DNA of 14,142 nt. Origin: Phycisphaerae bacterium (GTDB taxonomy: Bacteria; Planctomycetota; Phycisphaerae; Sedimentisphaerales; Anaerohalosphaeraceae). The DNA lies in the NCBI GenBank assembly GCA_021736615.1, contig JAIPFN010000140.1:1-14142 (forward strand). The letters run 5' to 3'. The first letter of the stretch is position 1. Each line of letters starts with the position of its first letter. The notes under the pieces were generated by a model, which saw nothing but the letters and a program-made list of their open reading frames with translations, had not been told where the DNA came from and searched no databases. Below are positions 1-8,020 of this stretch, piece by piece. The translations under genes were made by a program, and so were the position numbers.

Positions 1-143
1 TGAGGATAACCCCAGTCGTCGGCAATGCAGAAAAGTATGTTGGGCCGCTTGGACTTAGCGGCGGCAGCGGAATCCGTAAACTTACCGCATACTGACAATA
101 AACCTGCAATACCGCTGATCTTCAAAAAATTACGTCTATCCAT
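1..143 (-). CDS. Sulfatase, N-terminal fragment (runs off left edge)
   Basis: Only the first 47 codons plus two bases are in the window; the rest lies beyond position 1. The N-terminus MDRRNFLKISG is a textbook twin-arginine (Tat) export signal (RRNFLK), followed by a hydrophobic stretch and then RPNILFCIADDWGYP. That last segment matches the first strand of formylglycine-dependent sulfatases, with the paired Asp (residues 42-43) that binds the catalytic calcium. The CxPxR active-site motif would lie just outside the window, so activity cannot be judged. The start is well supported: on the minus strand AAGGAG lies at 157-152, 8 nt before the ATG. It follows another sulfatase on the same strand 81 bp upstream, but a terminator stands between them. 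The product is probably an exported enzyme cleaving sulfate esters from polysaccharide; the substrate cannot be told. Confidence 0.85.
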   Translation of the reverse strand, partial: MDRRNFLKISGIAGLLSVCGKFTDSAAAAKSKRPNILFCIADDWGYP

Positions 144-198
144 TATAGTGACTCCTTGTACTTAAGTTTGCCGATTGCTCAATTTGAGTATATTTAGT

Positions 199-225
199 AA
201 AAAGCTGCGGGCTTCAAGCCCACGC
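199..225 (-). terminator. Rho-independent terminator after the complete sulfatase
   Basis: Read on the minus strand, 225-204 folds into a GC-rich stem. The core is GGGCT pairing with AGCCC around a TGA loop, extended outward by T-G, G-C, C-G and G-C pairs with one bulged A. It is followed directly by TTTTT (203-199). The first base of the hairpin (225) is the last base of the sulfatase TAG stop (227-225). It should separate this gene from the next sulfatase. Similar GGGCTT-type palindromes are scattered in some planctomycete genomes as far as I recall, so it may also be a copy of a dispersed repeat. Confidence 0.7.
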
Positions 226-1682
226 TACGGTTTCGGTTTATAATCCGGGTTTGGTTTCGGCATTTTTGCGCCTGTTTCCTTTTGCCATTTCTTTAGTATT
301 TCGTGCATTTGCTTTGCCTTTTCGGGCATTTTTTTTGACAGGTCGTTTTTCTCGCCTATGTCATCTGCCAGGTTATACAATTCAATCTTGTCCTCTTCGT
401 AGAACTCGATCAATTTCCAGTCCCTTGCCCGGATCGCCGCACCGGGCGTCCATGTCGAACCGTGATAATGCGGATAGTGCCAGCAGATCGCGTCCCGGTT
501 GAGCTTTGCGCCCTTTTTGATGACCGGAACAAGCGAATAGCCGTCTTTGTGAATATCTGGTTTTTGGGCTATGCCGGCCATATCCAGCATTGTGGGGAAA
601 TAGTCCATGCTTACAACCGGCTCCTTGCTGACGGTGCCTGCATTCGTCAAACCGGGCGCACGGATAATAAGCGGCACACGTATCCCGCCCTCATAGCACC
701 AGCCCTTACCGCTGCGAAGCGGGGCATTGCTTGTAGGGCCTACATCGCGAAGTGTCGCAAGCCCGCCGTTGTCGGAAGTGAAGATCACAACGGTATTATC
801 ATCGAGACCGAGATTTTTAAGCGTATCCATCAGCCTGCCGATATTGTCATCCATCGCCTGCACCATAGTCGCATAATCGGGCCGATCCTGCCAGAGCTTG
901 GTCTTGCCTTTATGCTCAACAACCAAATTAATCATATCTTCCTGCGGCATATCGGCAAGTCGTTTTTTGTATTTGTCCAGATGCCTTGGTGCAGTCTGAA
1001 TTGGCGTATGCACCGTATAAAACGCCAGGTACGCCAGGAAAGGCTTGCTTTTATCACGACTCATCAGAAAGCTGATCGTTTCATTGGTCAGTCGATCCGG
1101 CAGATACTCGCCCTTTGGGCCGTCTTCCAAAACAGGATTCTTATACGGCGAATAATAACCGCCCGGAGGCGAACCCCTGCGGAAACCGCCCTTGTTAATA
1201 TCGAAACCTTGTGCGAGCGGCCAGTACTTCTCATCCTCACCTAGATGCCACTTACCGGCGAAGAATGTCTGGTAGCCGTTATCCCTGAGCACTTCGGCGA
1301 TTGTAACTTCTTCAAGTGCAAGCTCGTCACGGTCCTGGGGAGCTAATAGTTTAGGATTTCGTGGGTTGTTGCCCTTGATCCAGTCTGTGATATCTACACG
1401 AACAGGGTGACGCCCGGTCATGATCGCCGCTCGCGTCGGCGAACATACCGGACAGGCCGCATAGGCATCTACAAACTTCATGCCGGACGCGGCAAGGCGG
1501 TCAAGATTCGGAGTATCATAAAAAGTGCTGCCATAACAACGAAGATCGGCCCAGCCGAGGTCGTCAACCAGTACAAAAAGAAAGTTAGGCTTTTTCGCAA
1601 CCGCTGCTTTGGCCAAAGCACTAACCGAAAGCCCGGCAGCGGCACCGACAGCGGCCCTTACAAATTCCCGTCTATTCAACAT
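225..1682 (-). CDS. Tat-exported arylsulfatase-family sulfatase
   Basis: This 485-residue protein has the full sulfatase layout. Residues 1-27 form a Tat-type signal (NRREFV, then an Ala-rich hydrophobic stretch). [13 protein letters not shown] (34-46) carries the metal-binding Asp pair D40/D41. CSPTR (80-84) is the CxPxR site whose Cys80 must be converted to formylglycine by a separate maturase not seen here. GKWHLG (143-148), HTP (225-227) and TSDNGG (302-307) supply further metal and sulfate ligands. The length fits the usual 450-550 residues. The family hydrolyses sulfate esters; the N-acetylgalactosamine-6-sulfatase or arylsulfatase A branch is likely, but the substrate is unknown. The ATG is preceded on the minus strand by a modest SD (GGGGA). 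It lies next to a second Tat sulfatase, suggesting breakdown of sulfated algal or host polysaccharide. The catalytic residues that can be checked are intact. Confidence 0.93.
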   Translation of the reverse strand: MLNRREFVRAAVGAAAGLSVSALAKAAVAKKPNFLFVLVDDLGWADLRCYGSTFYDTPNLDRLAASGMKFVDAYAACPVCSPTRAAIMTGRHPVRVDITDWIKGNNPRNPKLLAPQDRDELALEEVTIAEVLRDNGYQTFFAGKWHLGEDEKYWPLAQGFDINKGGFRRGSPPGGYYSPYKNPVLEDGPKGEYLPDRLTNETISFLMSRDKSKPFLAYLAFYTVHTPIQTAPRHLDKYKKRLADMPQEDMINLVVEHKGKTKLWQDRPDYATMVQAMDDNIGRLMDTLKNLGLDDNTVVIFTSDNGGLATLRDVGPTSNAPLRSGKGWCYEGGIRVPLIIRAPGLTNAGTVSKEPVVSMDYFPTMLDMAGIAQKPDIHKDGYSLVPVIKKGAKLNRDAICWHYPHYHGSTWTPGAAIRARDWKLIEFYEEDKIELYNLADDIGEKNDLSKKMPEKAKQMHEILKKWQKETGAKMPKPNPDYKPKP

Positions 1683-1732
1683 AAGCAGTCCCCAAAACTC
1701 TTGAAATCTGATTTTACTTTATAAAACGCTTT

Positions 1733-1738
1733 ATTATA
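1733..1738 (-). promoter_or_regulatory. Candidate -10 box for the sulfatase gene
   Basis: On the minus strand the exact hexamer TATAAT lies 50 nt upstream of the sulfatase ATG, inside an AT-rich stretch. The hexamer 17 nt further upstream (CTGTAT, 1761-1756) is only a poor -35 match, so this is a suggestion. The 158-bp gap 1683-1840 must hold promoters for both divergent genes. No clear plus-strand -35/-10 pair with proper spacing was found for glnS; TTGCAA (1747) and TAATAT (1767) are only 14 nt apart. Confidence 0.3.
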
Positions 1739-1840
1739 CCGATATATTGCAACTAATACAGTTTTTTAATATACAGAAGACCGCCTCTTTGCTAAGATAC
1801 GGCGGAAATGTTGTTTTATGAAATATAAGGAAATATTCTG

Positions 1841-3556
1841 ATGGTCGACGAAAATACAAACGAATCTAACTCAGCCGAAAACACCAGATCCCTGGACTTT
1901 GTACGCTCAATTATCGCCGAAGACAACAAAACCGGCAAACACCAATCCCGCGTCCACACGCGTTTTCCCCCGGAACCGAACGGGTATCTGCATATCGGCC
2001 ACGCAAAGAGCATCTGCCTGAATTTCGGCATTGCCCAGGAATTTGACGGTCTGTGCAACCTTCGATTCGACGATACAAACCCGGACAAGGAAGAACAGGA
2101 ATACGTAGACTCGATCCAGGAAGATATTAAATGGCTCGGATGGGACTGGGAGGACCGACTCTATTTTGCATCGGACTACTTCGACCAGATGCATGATTTC
2201 GCTGTAATACTTATCAAAGCCGGCAAGGCATACGTCTGTGACCTCAGTGCCGAAGAAACTCGCCAGTACCGCGGAACGCTTACAGAACCCGGTAAGAACA
2301 GTCCCTACAGAGACCGCAGTGTTGAAGAAAATCTGGAACTTTTCGAAAAAATGAAAAACGGCGAATTCCCGGACGGAACAAAAACGCTTAAAGCAAAGAT
2401 CAATATGTCCTCGCCGAATATGAACATGCGCGACCCGGTAATGTACCGCATCCTCCACGCGAGCCACCACCGAACGGGCGACAAATGGTGTATCTACCCG
2501 ATGTACGACTGGGCACACGGGCTGGAAGACTCCATCGAAAAAATAACCCACTCGATATGCACGCTGGAATTTGAACATCACAGACCGCTGTACGACTGGT
2601 TCATCGACCAGCTGGAAATCTTCCACCCGCAGCAAATCGAGTTCGCCCGTCTGAACATAACCTACACCGTAATGAGCAAACGCAAACTGCTGGAACTGGT
2701 TCAGGAAACCCACGTTAACGGCTGGGACGATCCAAGAATGCCCACGATCAGCGGAATGCGCCGCAGGGGCTTTTCACCGGCATCGATACGCGACTTCTGC
2801 AAAACCGTAGGAGTAGCAAAATTCAACAGCACCATCGACATCGCCCTTCTCGAACACTGCGTACGCAAGGACCTCAACGAAACTGCACCCCGGGTAATGG
2901 CCGTCCTCGACCCGCTGAAAGTCGTAATAGAAAACTACCCCGAAGGCCAGACCGAAGAACTAGAGGCGATAAATAACCCCAACGACCCGTCAGCAGGCAC
3001 AAGAACCGTCCCGTTCTCGAAGGTTCTCTACATCGAAAAAACCGATTACATGGAAAACGCTCCTAGAAAATTCTTCAGACTGACCGAAGGCCGCGAAGTA
3101 CGCTTTAGATATGCATATTTTATAACCTGCAACGAAGCGATCAAAGACGAAAACGGCGAGGTAGTAGAATTGCGATGCACATACGATCCGGCAACAAAAG
3201 GCGGTGACGCTCCGGACGGCAGAAAAGTAAAAGGGACCATCCACTGGGTCTCGGCCCAGCACGCAGTCGACGCGGAAGTAAGGCTATACGACAACCTGTT
3301 CACAAAAGAAAACCCCGACAGCACCGAAGAAGGCGAAAACTTCACCGCAAACATGAACCCCGATTCGCTAAAGATTCTGACCGGTTGCAAACTCGAACCA
3401 TCGCTAGCCGATACAAAACCGGGCTTTAGCTGCCAGTTCGAGAGAACCGGGTACTTCTGCGTAGATAAAGACTCAACCAGAGACAAGATCGTATTTAACA
3501 GAACTCTGAACCTGAGAGACACCTGGGCCAAAATACAAAATCAGCAAAACAAATAA
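1841..3556 (+). CDS. glnS: Glutaminyl-tRNA synthetase
   Basis: This cytoplasmic class I aminoacyl-tRNA synthetase charges tRNA-Gln with glutamine using ATP. The 571-residue protein carries the GlnRS signature [12 protein letters not shown] (43-54, HIGH box at 51-54), then LRFDDTNP (74-81). The MSKRK form of the KMSKS loop is at 278-282, followed by the WDDPRMPT segment typical of the Gln/Glu subfamily. From about 340 to the end comes the two-barrel anticodon-binding region. PEPNG rather than the bacterial GluRS PSPTG motif, and overall similarity to the E. coli-type enzyme (554 residues), make GlnRS rather than GluRS the clear call. The start is supported by AAGGA (1827-1831), 9 nt upstream. 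The gene stands alone between a divergent sulfatase and a terminator. GlnRS in bacteria is generally thought to derive from an old transfer from eukaryotes; many bacteria use GatCAB instead. Confidence 0.97.
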   Translation: MVDENTNESNSAENTRSLDFVRSIIAEDNKTGKHQSRVHTRFPPEPNGYLHIGHAKSICLNFGIAQEFDGLCNLRFDDTNPDKEEQEYVDSIQEDIKWLGWDWEDRLYFASDYFDQMHDFAVILIKAGKAYVCDLSAEETRQYRGTLTEPGKNSPYRDRSVEENLELFEKMKNGEFPDGTKTLKAKINMSSPNMNMRDPVMYRILHASHHRTGDKWCIYPMYDWAHGLEDSIEKITHSICTLEFEHHRPLYDWFIDQLEIFHPQQIEFARLNITYTVMSKRKLLELVQETHVNGWDDPRMPTISGMRRRGFSPASIRDFCKTVGVAKFNSTIDIALLEHCVRKDLNETAPRVMAVLDPLKVVIENYPEGQTEELEAINNPNDPSAGTRTVPFSKVLYIEKTDYMENAPRKFFRLTEGREVRFRYAYFITCNEAIKDENGEVVELRCTYDPATKGGDAPDGRKVKGTIHWVSAQHAVDAEVRLYDNLFTKENPDSTEEGENFTANMNPDSLKILTGCKLEPSLADTKPGFSCQFERTGYFCVDKDSTRDKIVFNRTLNLRDTWAKIQNQQNK

Positions 3557-3570
3557 ATATGCCGAATAGA

Positions 3571-3598
3571 AAAGCCGGTATCCTGCCGGCTTTACTTT
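3571..3598 (+). terminator. Rho-independent terminator after glnS
   Basis: AAAGCCGG (3571-3578) pairs perfectly over 8 bp with CCGGCTTT (3586-3593) around a 7-nt loop. It begins 14 nt after the glnS stop. The tail TTTACTTT is T-rich but interrupted. Because the arms carry A-runs and T-runs on both sides, it could work in both directions. It lies 28 nt before the next start codon, so that gene probably needs its own promoter or read-through. Confidence 0.75.
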
Positions 3599-3620
3599 CA
3601 AATTTACGGTTTGACATAAG

Positions 3621-4337
3621 ATGCCAAAAAACTTCCGCATAAAAAACGTAGCATCCGGCGTATTTATTGCAATGCTAATCCTCGCCGGAGTTTACATATC
3701 ATACACAAAGGCCATGAACTCCAAAATCTTATCATTCAAAGTCCGTCAGATAGAACAAGACAGCGGCATTCGAATCCGAAACAAGGTCGAAAACGCAAAC
3801 CTGAATTTCCCGCCGAGCAAACTGATCCTCTCCGCTGATAAGACTAAACGCACCCTGACAGTATACGGTTGCGACAAAAAAAACAAACCTGTAGAAATAA
3901 CCTCCTATCGCTTTACTGGCTATTCCGGCAGACTCGGCCCAAAATTACGGGAAGGTGACGGCCAGATACCGGAGGGAGTCTACGACATAACCGCACTGAA
4001 CCCGCAAAGCTCGTTCTACCTTTCGATAAGAGTGGAATATCCAAACGATTTCGACAAAAGGATAGCAGCAAGCGAAGGACGAACTAACCTCGGCGGCGAC
4101 ATCTACATACACGGAGGTTCGGCGACAATAGGATGCATACCGATAGGAAACGACAACATCGAAGAACTATTCTACCTCGTAGAGCAAACCGGCCTGAAAA
4201 ACACCGGCATAGTAATAACACCCCATGACCTGACAAACGTCGACATCGACAAACAGCAATACCAGCTGCCCTGGCAAAAGGAGCTGTACAAAGACATAAA
4301 AGAATTCACTAGAAAAAACCTGCTCAAAGATTATTAA
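3621..4337 (+). CDS. YafK-type L,D-transpeptidase catalytic domain protein, membrane-anchored
   Basis: This 238-residue protein has one N-terminal hydrophobic segment (about 10-28: VASGVFIAMLILAGVYIS), which is a signal anchor or uncleaved signal peptide. Next comes a short helical linker and, from about 67, a YkuD-fold catalytic domain. GRLGPKLREGDGQIPEGVY (103-121), NPQSSFYLSI (127-136) and IHGGSATIGC (163-172) match the YafK/DpaA branch closely. H164 and C172 are the expected catalytic pair. YkuD enzymes make or cut L,D cross-links in peptidoglycan or attach or release proteins (E. coli DpaA releases Braun lipoprotein); which reaction applies here is not known. The start has no evident Shine-Dalgarno sequence. 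The next in-frame Met (18) would cut into the hydrophobic segment, so 3621 is kept. It acts outside the cytoplasmic membrane. It converges on the FkbM gene with only 21 bp between them. Confidence 0.88.
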   Translation: MPKNFRIKNVASGVFIAMLILAGVYISYTKAMNSKILSFKVRQIEQDSGIRIRNKVENANLNFPPSKLILSADKTKRTLTVYGCDKKNKPVEITSYRFTGYSGRLGPKLREGDGQIPEGVYDITALNPQSSFYLSIRVEYPNDFDKRIAASEGRTNLGGDIYIHGGSATIGCIPIGNDNIEELFYLVEQTGLKNTGIVITPHDLTNVDIDKQQYQLPWQKELYKDIKEFTRKNLLKDY

Positions 4338-4348
4338 AGAGGCCCTCT

Positions 4349-4369
4349 AAAGCTACGCTCAGGCTTTTT
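4349..4369 (+). terminator. Weak possible terminator between convergent genes
   Basis: AAAGC (4349-4353) can pair with GCTTT (4363-4367) around a 9-nt loop, ending in TTTTT (4365-4369). Only 5 bp of stem are present, and it overlaps the last codons of the opposing FkbM gene. A second tiny palindrome, AGAG-GCC-CTCT, sits at 4338-4348. Either could end the L,D-transpeptidase transcript; both are weak. Confidence 0.25.
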
Positions 4370-5705
4370 CGATATTGGCAATCCCTTCAAACCGGGTAAG
4401 ACTTTCCGGACGGATCGCGAACATATTAAGCACAAATTTGTCAACCTCAACTCCGGGGACATATTCGATCAATCTCGACCCTGAGGGAACATAAAAATAA
4501 GAATCATATCCCAGCTTTTTGAAAATATCCGCCTGGCTGAAATCCAAAGAGCCGTTTTCGTTTACTTCGTATATTATGACCGGCGAATTATCATGGATTA
4601 TTTTTTTCGCCCCGGCAATGACCTTCTCTTCAAAACCCTCGACATCCATCTTGATAATATCAAACCTGTCAACACCTGCTTTTTCAGCAACATCATCGAC
4701 AGACATCAGCTGCACTTGTTCACCTTGTTCGTTCTCACTGCTGGCAACGGTGAACCTGTTCAGTTCAGAGGACGCGCCAAAACTGAGCATGCCGACACCG
4801 CTTGAATCGCTCACACCGCAATGGAAACATTTCATATGGCCAAACTGCTTTGCGGAAGTGTTAAGGTACCCGAAGGTCCGGCTGGATGGTTCGACCGACA
4901 CGACGCATCCCTCGCTGCCTGTTCGAACAGCAGCACTTAAGGAATAAACTCCAACGTTGGCTCCAAGATCGAGGACGTTATCACCGGGTTTGACGAGCTT
5001 TCTGAATAAACCCAGATCCTCCTGCTCGAACCAGTCGCCCGTCTCCAGCATTGAATAAGTGGTAATGTTACTGATTTCCGGGTAAAGATGAATCCTGCAA
5101 CCGTCATACGGCAGTGAGAGTTCCCGCATCTGCCCCTTAGCCAGTGCGAGTATCGCCGAGACCCGCTCATCGCTGACCTGCCTGTCCAGATTACTTAAAA
5201 AAGACAAAACATCCTCCAATGGAGGCGTGCCGCTCTTAATATTATTATATGCCGCAACCAGGCCAAACCGTATATGAGGTTCTACGTTTTGCGGCTCGAG
5301 CCGACACCATTCCTGCAAAATATCAAAACTTGAAGAGGTACAATAATAACTGCTGTAAAGCGCACGCAATAACATTTTGCTGAAAAGGATCTGTTCATTT
5401 GAGGTTTTCCATCTATTGAAAATCTCTTGCGGAATATCACGACCGCTTTGTCCCTCATAAACACGTACGCATCCTTCTTTTATATACTCTACAGCCTTAT
5501 ACTTGCAGCCTGCCTGGAAAAATTCATCGGCAAGTATTGCCAATCTTGCGATGTCACTAAAATCTTTAAACTTTTCCGCATCGCGGTCAACCTCGTTCAA
5601 CGAATCAGGAAATTCGATAACTGTTTTTTTGCTAACTGAATCTTCTTGCCTGTCACAGGAATTTTTGCACATATTTCTGAACCAGTCCTTTATTATAATT
5701 ACCAT
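4359..5705 (-). CDS. FkbM-family SAM-dependent methyltransferase with helical N-terminal region
   Basis: The C-terminal half is an FkbM-type O-methyltransferase. Numbering from the ATG at 5705, VLDLGANVGVYS (244-255) is the SAM-binding motif I, VVSVEPSSRTF (268-278) follows, and IIKMDVEGFE (350-359) is the conserved FkbM block. FkbM enzymes methylate hydroxyls of sugars or polyketides. Beside two glycosyltransferase genes the likely substrate is a glycan, but that is inference. The first ~200 residues are mostly helical with TPR-like pairs (for example LADEFFQAGCKYKAVEYIKEG) and may be a docking module. The frame stays open to a GTG at 5792, adding 29 residues. That stretch has unusual codon use and no Shine-Dalgarno, so the ATG at 5705 is preferred, though its own SD is weak too. 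The gene is divergent from the TPR-glycosyltransferase and convergent with the L,D-transpeptidase-type gene. Confidence 0.85.
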   Translation of the reverse strand: MVIIIKDWFRNMCKNSCDRQEDSVSKKTVIEFPDSLNEVDRDAEKFKDFSDIARLAILADEFFQAGCKYKAVEYIKEGCVRVYEGQSGRDIPQEIFNRWKTSNEQILFSKMLLRALYSSYYCTSSSFDILQEWCRLEPQNVEPHIRFGLVAAYNNIKSGTPPLEDVLSFLSNLDRQVSDERVSAILALAKGQMRELSLPYDGCRIHLYPEISNITTYSMLETGDWFEQEDLGLFRKLVKPGDNVLDLGANVGVYSLSAAVRTGSEGCVVSVEPSSRTFGYLNTSAKQFGHMKCFHCGVSDSSGVGMLSFGASSELNRFTVASSENEQGEQVQLMSVDDVAEKAGVDRFDIIKMDVEGFEEKVIAGAKKIIHDNSPVIIYEVNENGSLDFSQADIFKKLGYDSYFYVPSGSRLIEYVPGVEVDKFVLNMFAIRPESLTRFEGIANIEKA

Positions 5706-5881
5706 TTCCGGAATTCGAGGCCTACAATTTGGGCTAAAGGGGATTTGCCTGAAAACGCACAAAATCTCCGCAATTGCTATTATTATCGGCACCTCAATCG
5801 AAAAAGATTAAAAATTAGGCTTGCCTTCCAACCGGACCAAATGTACTATTAAAATGATCAATGGAACTGGTTTTCGTAAAA

Positions 5882-5899
5882 GAACAGGCTTACCTGTTC
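5882..5899. repeat. Perfect inverted repeat in divergent intergenic region
   Basis: GAACAGG (5882-5888), a CTTA spacer and CCTGTTC (5893-5899) form a perfect 7-bp palindrome, 42 bp upstream of the TPR-glycosyltransferase ATG. It could be an operator for a dimeric regulator shared by the divergent genes, or an RNA hairpin. On the minus strand it is followed by TTTT, so a weak terminator against antisense transcription is a third reading. Nothing else was recognised in 5706-5941. Confidence 0.5.
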
Positions 5900-5941
5900 G
5901 ACAAGCAAGGATGCTGACTCATAACAGATATTGATGAAATC

Positions 5942-8020
5942 ATGGTGCGCGGCAACACATGTTATAATGCCGGCCATATCGAACAGGCCTTCGATATATA
6001 CAAACAGGTAATCCGAAGAGAACCGGAAAACCCCTGGGCTTTGCACGCTCTCGGTAAGATCGCCTTCGGCAAAAACAAACCAACGCAAGCTGAAACTCTC
6101 ATAAAGCAAGCCATCTCTCGCGACCCGAACATACCGCAGTTCCACAACACACTCGGGATCGTACTGGAAGAACTCGGCGACATTGAAAACGCCCTGAAAT
6201 CCTATAAAATAGCTGCGTCGATGAAACCGGATTACTTCGAGGCTTTCCACAATATTGCTATCGCTCTAATTTCCGTCAATCAATTCCCGGATGCCGAAAA
6301 AAACTGCCGCATTGCCATAAAGATCGCTCCCGATTTCGCCATCGCACACAATACCCTGGGTTACTGCCTCGAACAACAGAACAAGTGCGATCAGGCAATC
6401 GAAAGCTACAAAACAGCCATAAGCCTCCAACCGGCCTTCTGCGAACCGTATAACCATATCGGCGTAATTCTAAACGACAAGGGCCAAACTGATTCAGCGA
6501 TAGAATACTTCGATAAAGCACTGCAAATAGACCCGCACTACGCCGAAGCATCGAACAATCTGGGCATCGCACTGGCATCGCAAAACAAAAGACGGCAGGC
6601 AATCGAATGCTTTATCGCGGCAATAAAAACAAACCCGCAAATGCACCGGGCATACTTCAACCTGGCAGACGCCTACTCCGCCTTAGGCATGATCTCCGAA
6701 GCGGTAGACCTCTACCGAAAATGCATACGGATAAATCCCGATTACCCGCAGGCTTACAGCAACCTCGGAATTATTTTAAACAACTCCGGTCAGAAAAAAC
6801 AGGCAATCGAAGAATACGAAAAGGCAATCCGCCTGAAACCTGATTTCTGCGGCGCACTGACGAACATTTCAATCGCCGAAACCCAGACCGGCCAACTTAA
6901 TGACGCTCTTGAACACGCAAAAAAAGCGATTGACATTTCTCCCGAAATACCCGAATACCACTACAATCTGGCAAACACCCTGAAAACAATGGGCAATTGC
7001 CCGGCAGCGATCAAAAGTTACGACCGTGCAATATCGCTAAAACCGGATTACCCCGATGCGATATGGAACAGGGCAATCACCCTGCTGCTGAACGGAAACC
7101 TGCAGGAAGGCTTTGAGCAATACAAAAAACGACGTGACAGCCGGCTGGAAATCGCCACTTACCCATACAAATTTGACAAACCCCTATACGAGGGCGGTTC
7201 TTTGGAAGGCAAACGCCTCCTGGTCCACTGGGAACAGGGTCTCGGCGACAGCATACAATTCGTCAGGTTCCTGCCGCTTTTGAAAAAACTAGGCGGATAT
7301 ATAATCTACGAAGAACGAAATGCACTGACAGACATCTTTAAAAACATAGAGGGCATCGACGAAATCATAACACATCGGCCCGGTGTAAAACCAGAAGCAG
7401 ATTTTGACCTGTACGCACCGCTGATAGACCTGCCGGCTATACTGAACACAACTATAGATTCACTTGGCGCCGATGTGCCCTACATCAAACCCGACAAACG
7501 GAAAACCGATTACTGGAAAGAAAGACTTACCACTGCCGACTTGAAAGCAGGCATAGTCTGGGCGGGCAAACCAAAACACGGCAACGACCACAACCGCTCA
7601 TGCTCGCTTACCGACTTTGCCCCGCTCGCCTCCATCGAAGGGCTTAAAATATACAGCCTCCAAAAAGGCCAAGCCGCCGCACAGATCGAGCAATACAAAG
7701 ACCGGATCGCAGTCGAAAACCTCGGCGACGAATTTGACTACTTCAGTGACACCGCTGCCGCGATAGCCAACCTTGATCTGATAATCTCCGTAGACACCTC
7801 CGTCCTGCACCTTGCCGGTGCAATGGGCAAAAAAACCTTCGCGATAATACCCTACCACCCGGACTGGAGGTGGTTGCTCAATACAGACAAATCGCCCTGG
7901 TATCCGACAATGAAAATCTTCAGACAAAAAAAATGGGGCCAATGGAACGACGTCTTTGAAAATGTCTGCGATGAAATTAATCAGATCAAAAACACCATAA
8001 CCCCGGAGAACCCAGAATGA
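5942..8020 (+). CDS. TPR-repeat protein fused to GT-B (heptosyltransferase/GT9-like) glycosyltransferase domain
   Basis: Residues 1 to ~398 of 692 are about eleven to twelve tandem 34-residue tetratricopeptide repeats, with the usual pattern (for example AIEYFDKALQIDPHYAEASN, 186-205). They form a superhelix for binding protein partners. From ~420 to the end is a GT-B-like domain. HWEQGLGDSIQFVRFLP (429-445) resembles the acceptor-side glycine loop of GT9 heptosyltransferases, GIVWAGKP (537-544) starts the second Rossmann half, and ISVDTSVLHLAGAMGK (615-630) is the nucleotide-sugar-binding block. The layout resembles O-GlcNAc-transferase-like enzymes, where TPRs hold the protein acceptor, so protein glycosylation is possible; donor and acceptor are unknown. 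No Shine-Dalgarno precedes the ATG, and an in-frame stop at 5915-5917 rules out a long N-terminal extension. GTG at 5945 is an alternative start. The product is presumably cytoplasmic, since no signal peptide is seen. It overlaps the next gene by 4 bp. Confidence 0.9.
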   Translation: MVRGNTCYNAGHIEQAFDIYKQVIRREPENPWALHALGKIAFGKNKPTQAETLIKQAISRDPNIPQFHNTLGIVLEELGDIENALKSYKIAASMKPDYFEAFHNIAIALISVNQFPDAEKNCRIAIKIAPDFAIAHNTLGYCLEQQNKCDQAIESYKTAISLQPAFCEPYNHIGVILNDKGQTDSAIEYFDKALQIDPHYAEASNNLGIALASQNKRRQAIECFIAAIKTNPQMHRAYFNLADAYSALGMISEAVDLYRKCIRINPDYPQAYSNLGIILNNSGQKKQAIEEYEKAIRLKPDFCGALTNISIAETQTGQLNDALEHAKKAIDISPEIPEYHYNLANTLKTMGNCPAAIKSYDRAISLKPDYPDAIWNRAITLLLNGNLQEGFEQYKKRRDSRLEIATYPYKFDKPLYEGGSLEGKRLLVHWEQGLGDSIQFVRFLPLLKKLGGYIIYEERNALTDIFKNIEGIDEIITHRPGVKPEADFDLYAPLIDLPAILNTTIDSLGADVPYIKPDKRKTDYWKERLTTADLKAGIVWAGKPKHGNDHNRSCSLTDFAPLASIEGLKIYSLQKGQAAAQIEQYKDRIAVENLGDEFDYFSDTAAAIANLDLIISVDTSVLHLAGAMGKKTFAIIPYHPDWRWLLNTDKSPWYPTMKIFRQKKWGQWNDVFENVCDEINQIKNTITPENPE

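Noticed and set aside
462..1244. Plus-strand open frame of 260 codons opposite the sulfatase
   Set aside because: It is antisense to a gene with every expected sulfatase motif. The translation resembles no family I know and is rich in Ile/Arg/His, as expected from the complement of a coding strand.
1781..1805. CCGCC and GGCGG inverted repeat upstream of glnS
   Set aside because: It has 5-bp arms with a 15-nt loop and no T-tract. It is too weak to call as a terminator or leader structure.
1907..2713. Minus-strand open frame of 268 codons opposite glnS
   Set aside because: It is a shadow of the highly conserved GlnRS catalytic domain, with no ribosome binding site context and no recognisable motif. 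Its length follows from the biased codon use of glnS.
5854..5934. 26-codon upstream ORF before the TPR-glycosyltransferase
   Set aside because: It has no ribosome binding site and an ordinary length for chance. It merely spans the palindrome reported separately.
5942..7140. Periodic pattern of about 102 bp suggesting a DNA tandem repeat
   Set aside because: The periodicity comes from 34-residue TPR units. The repeats have diverged strongly at the DNA level, so this is protein repeat structure, not a recent tandem array.
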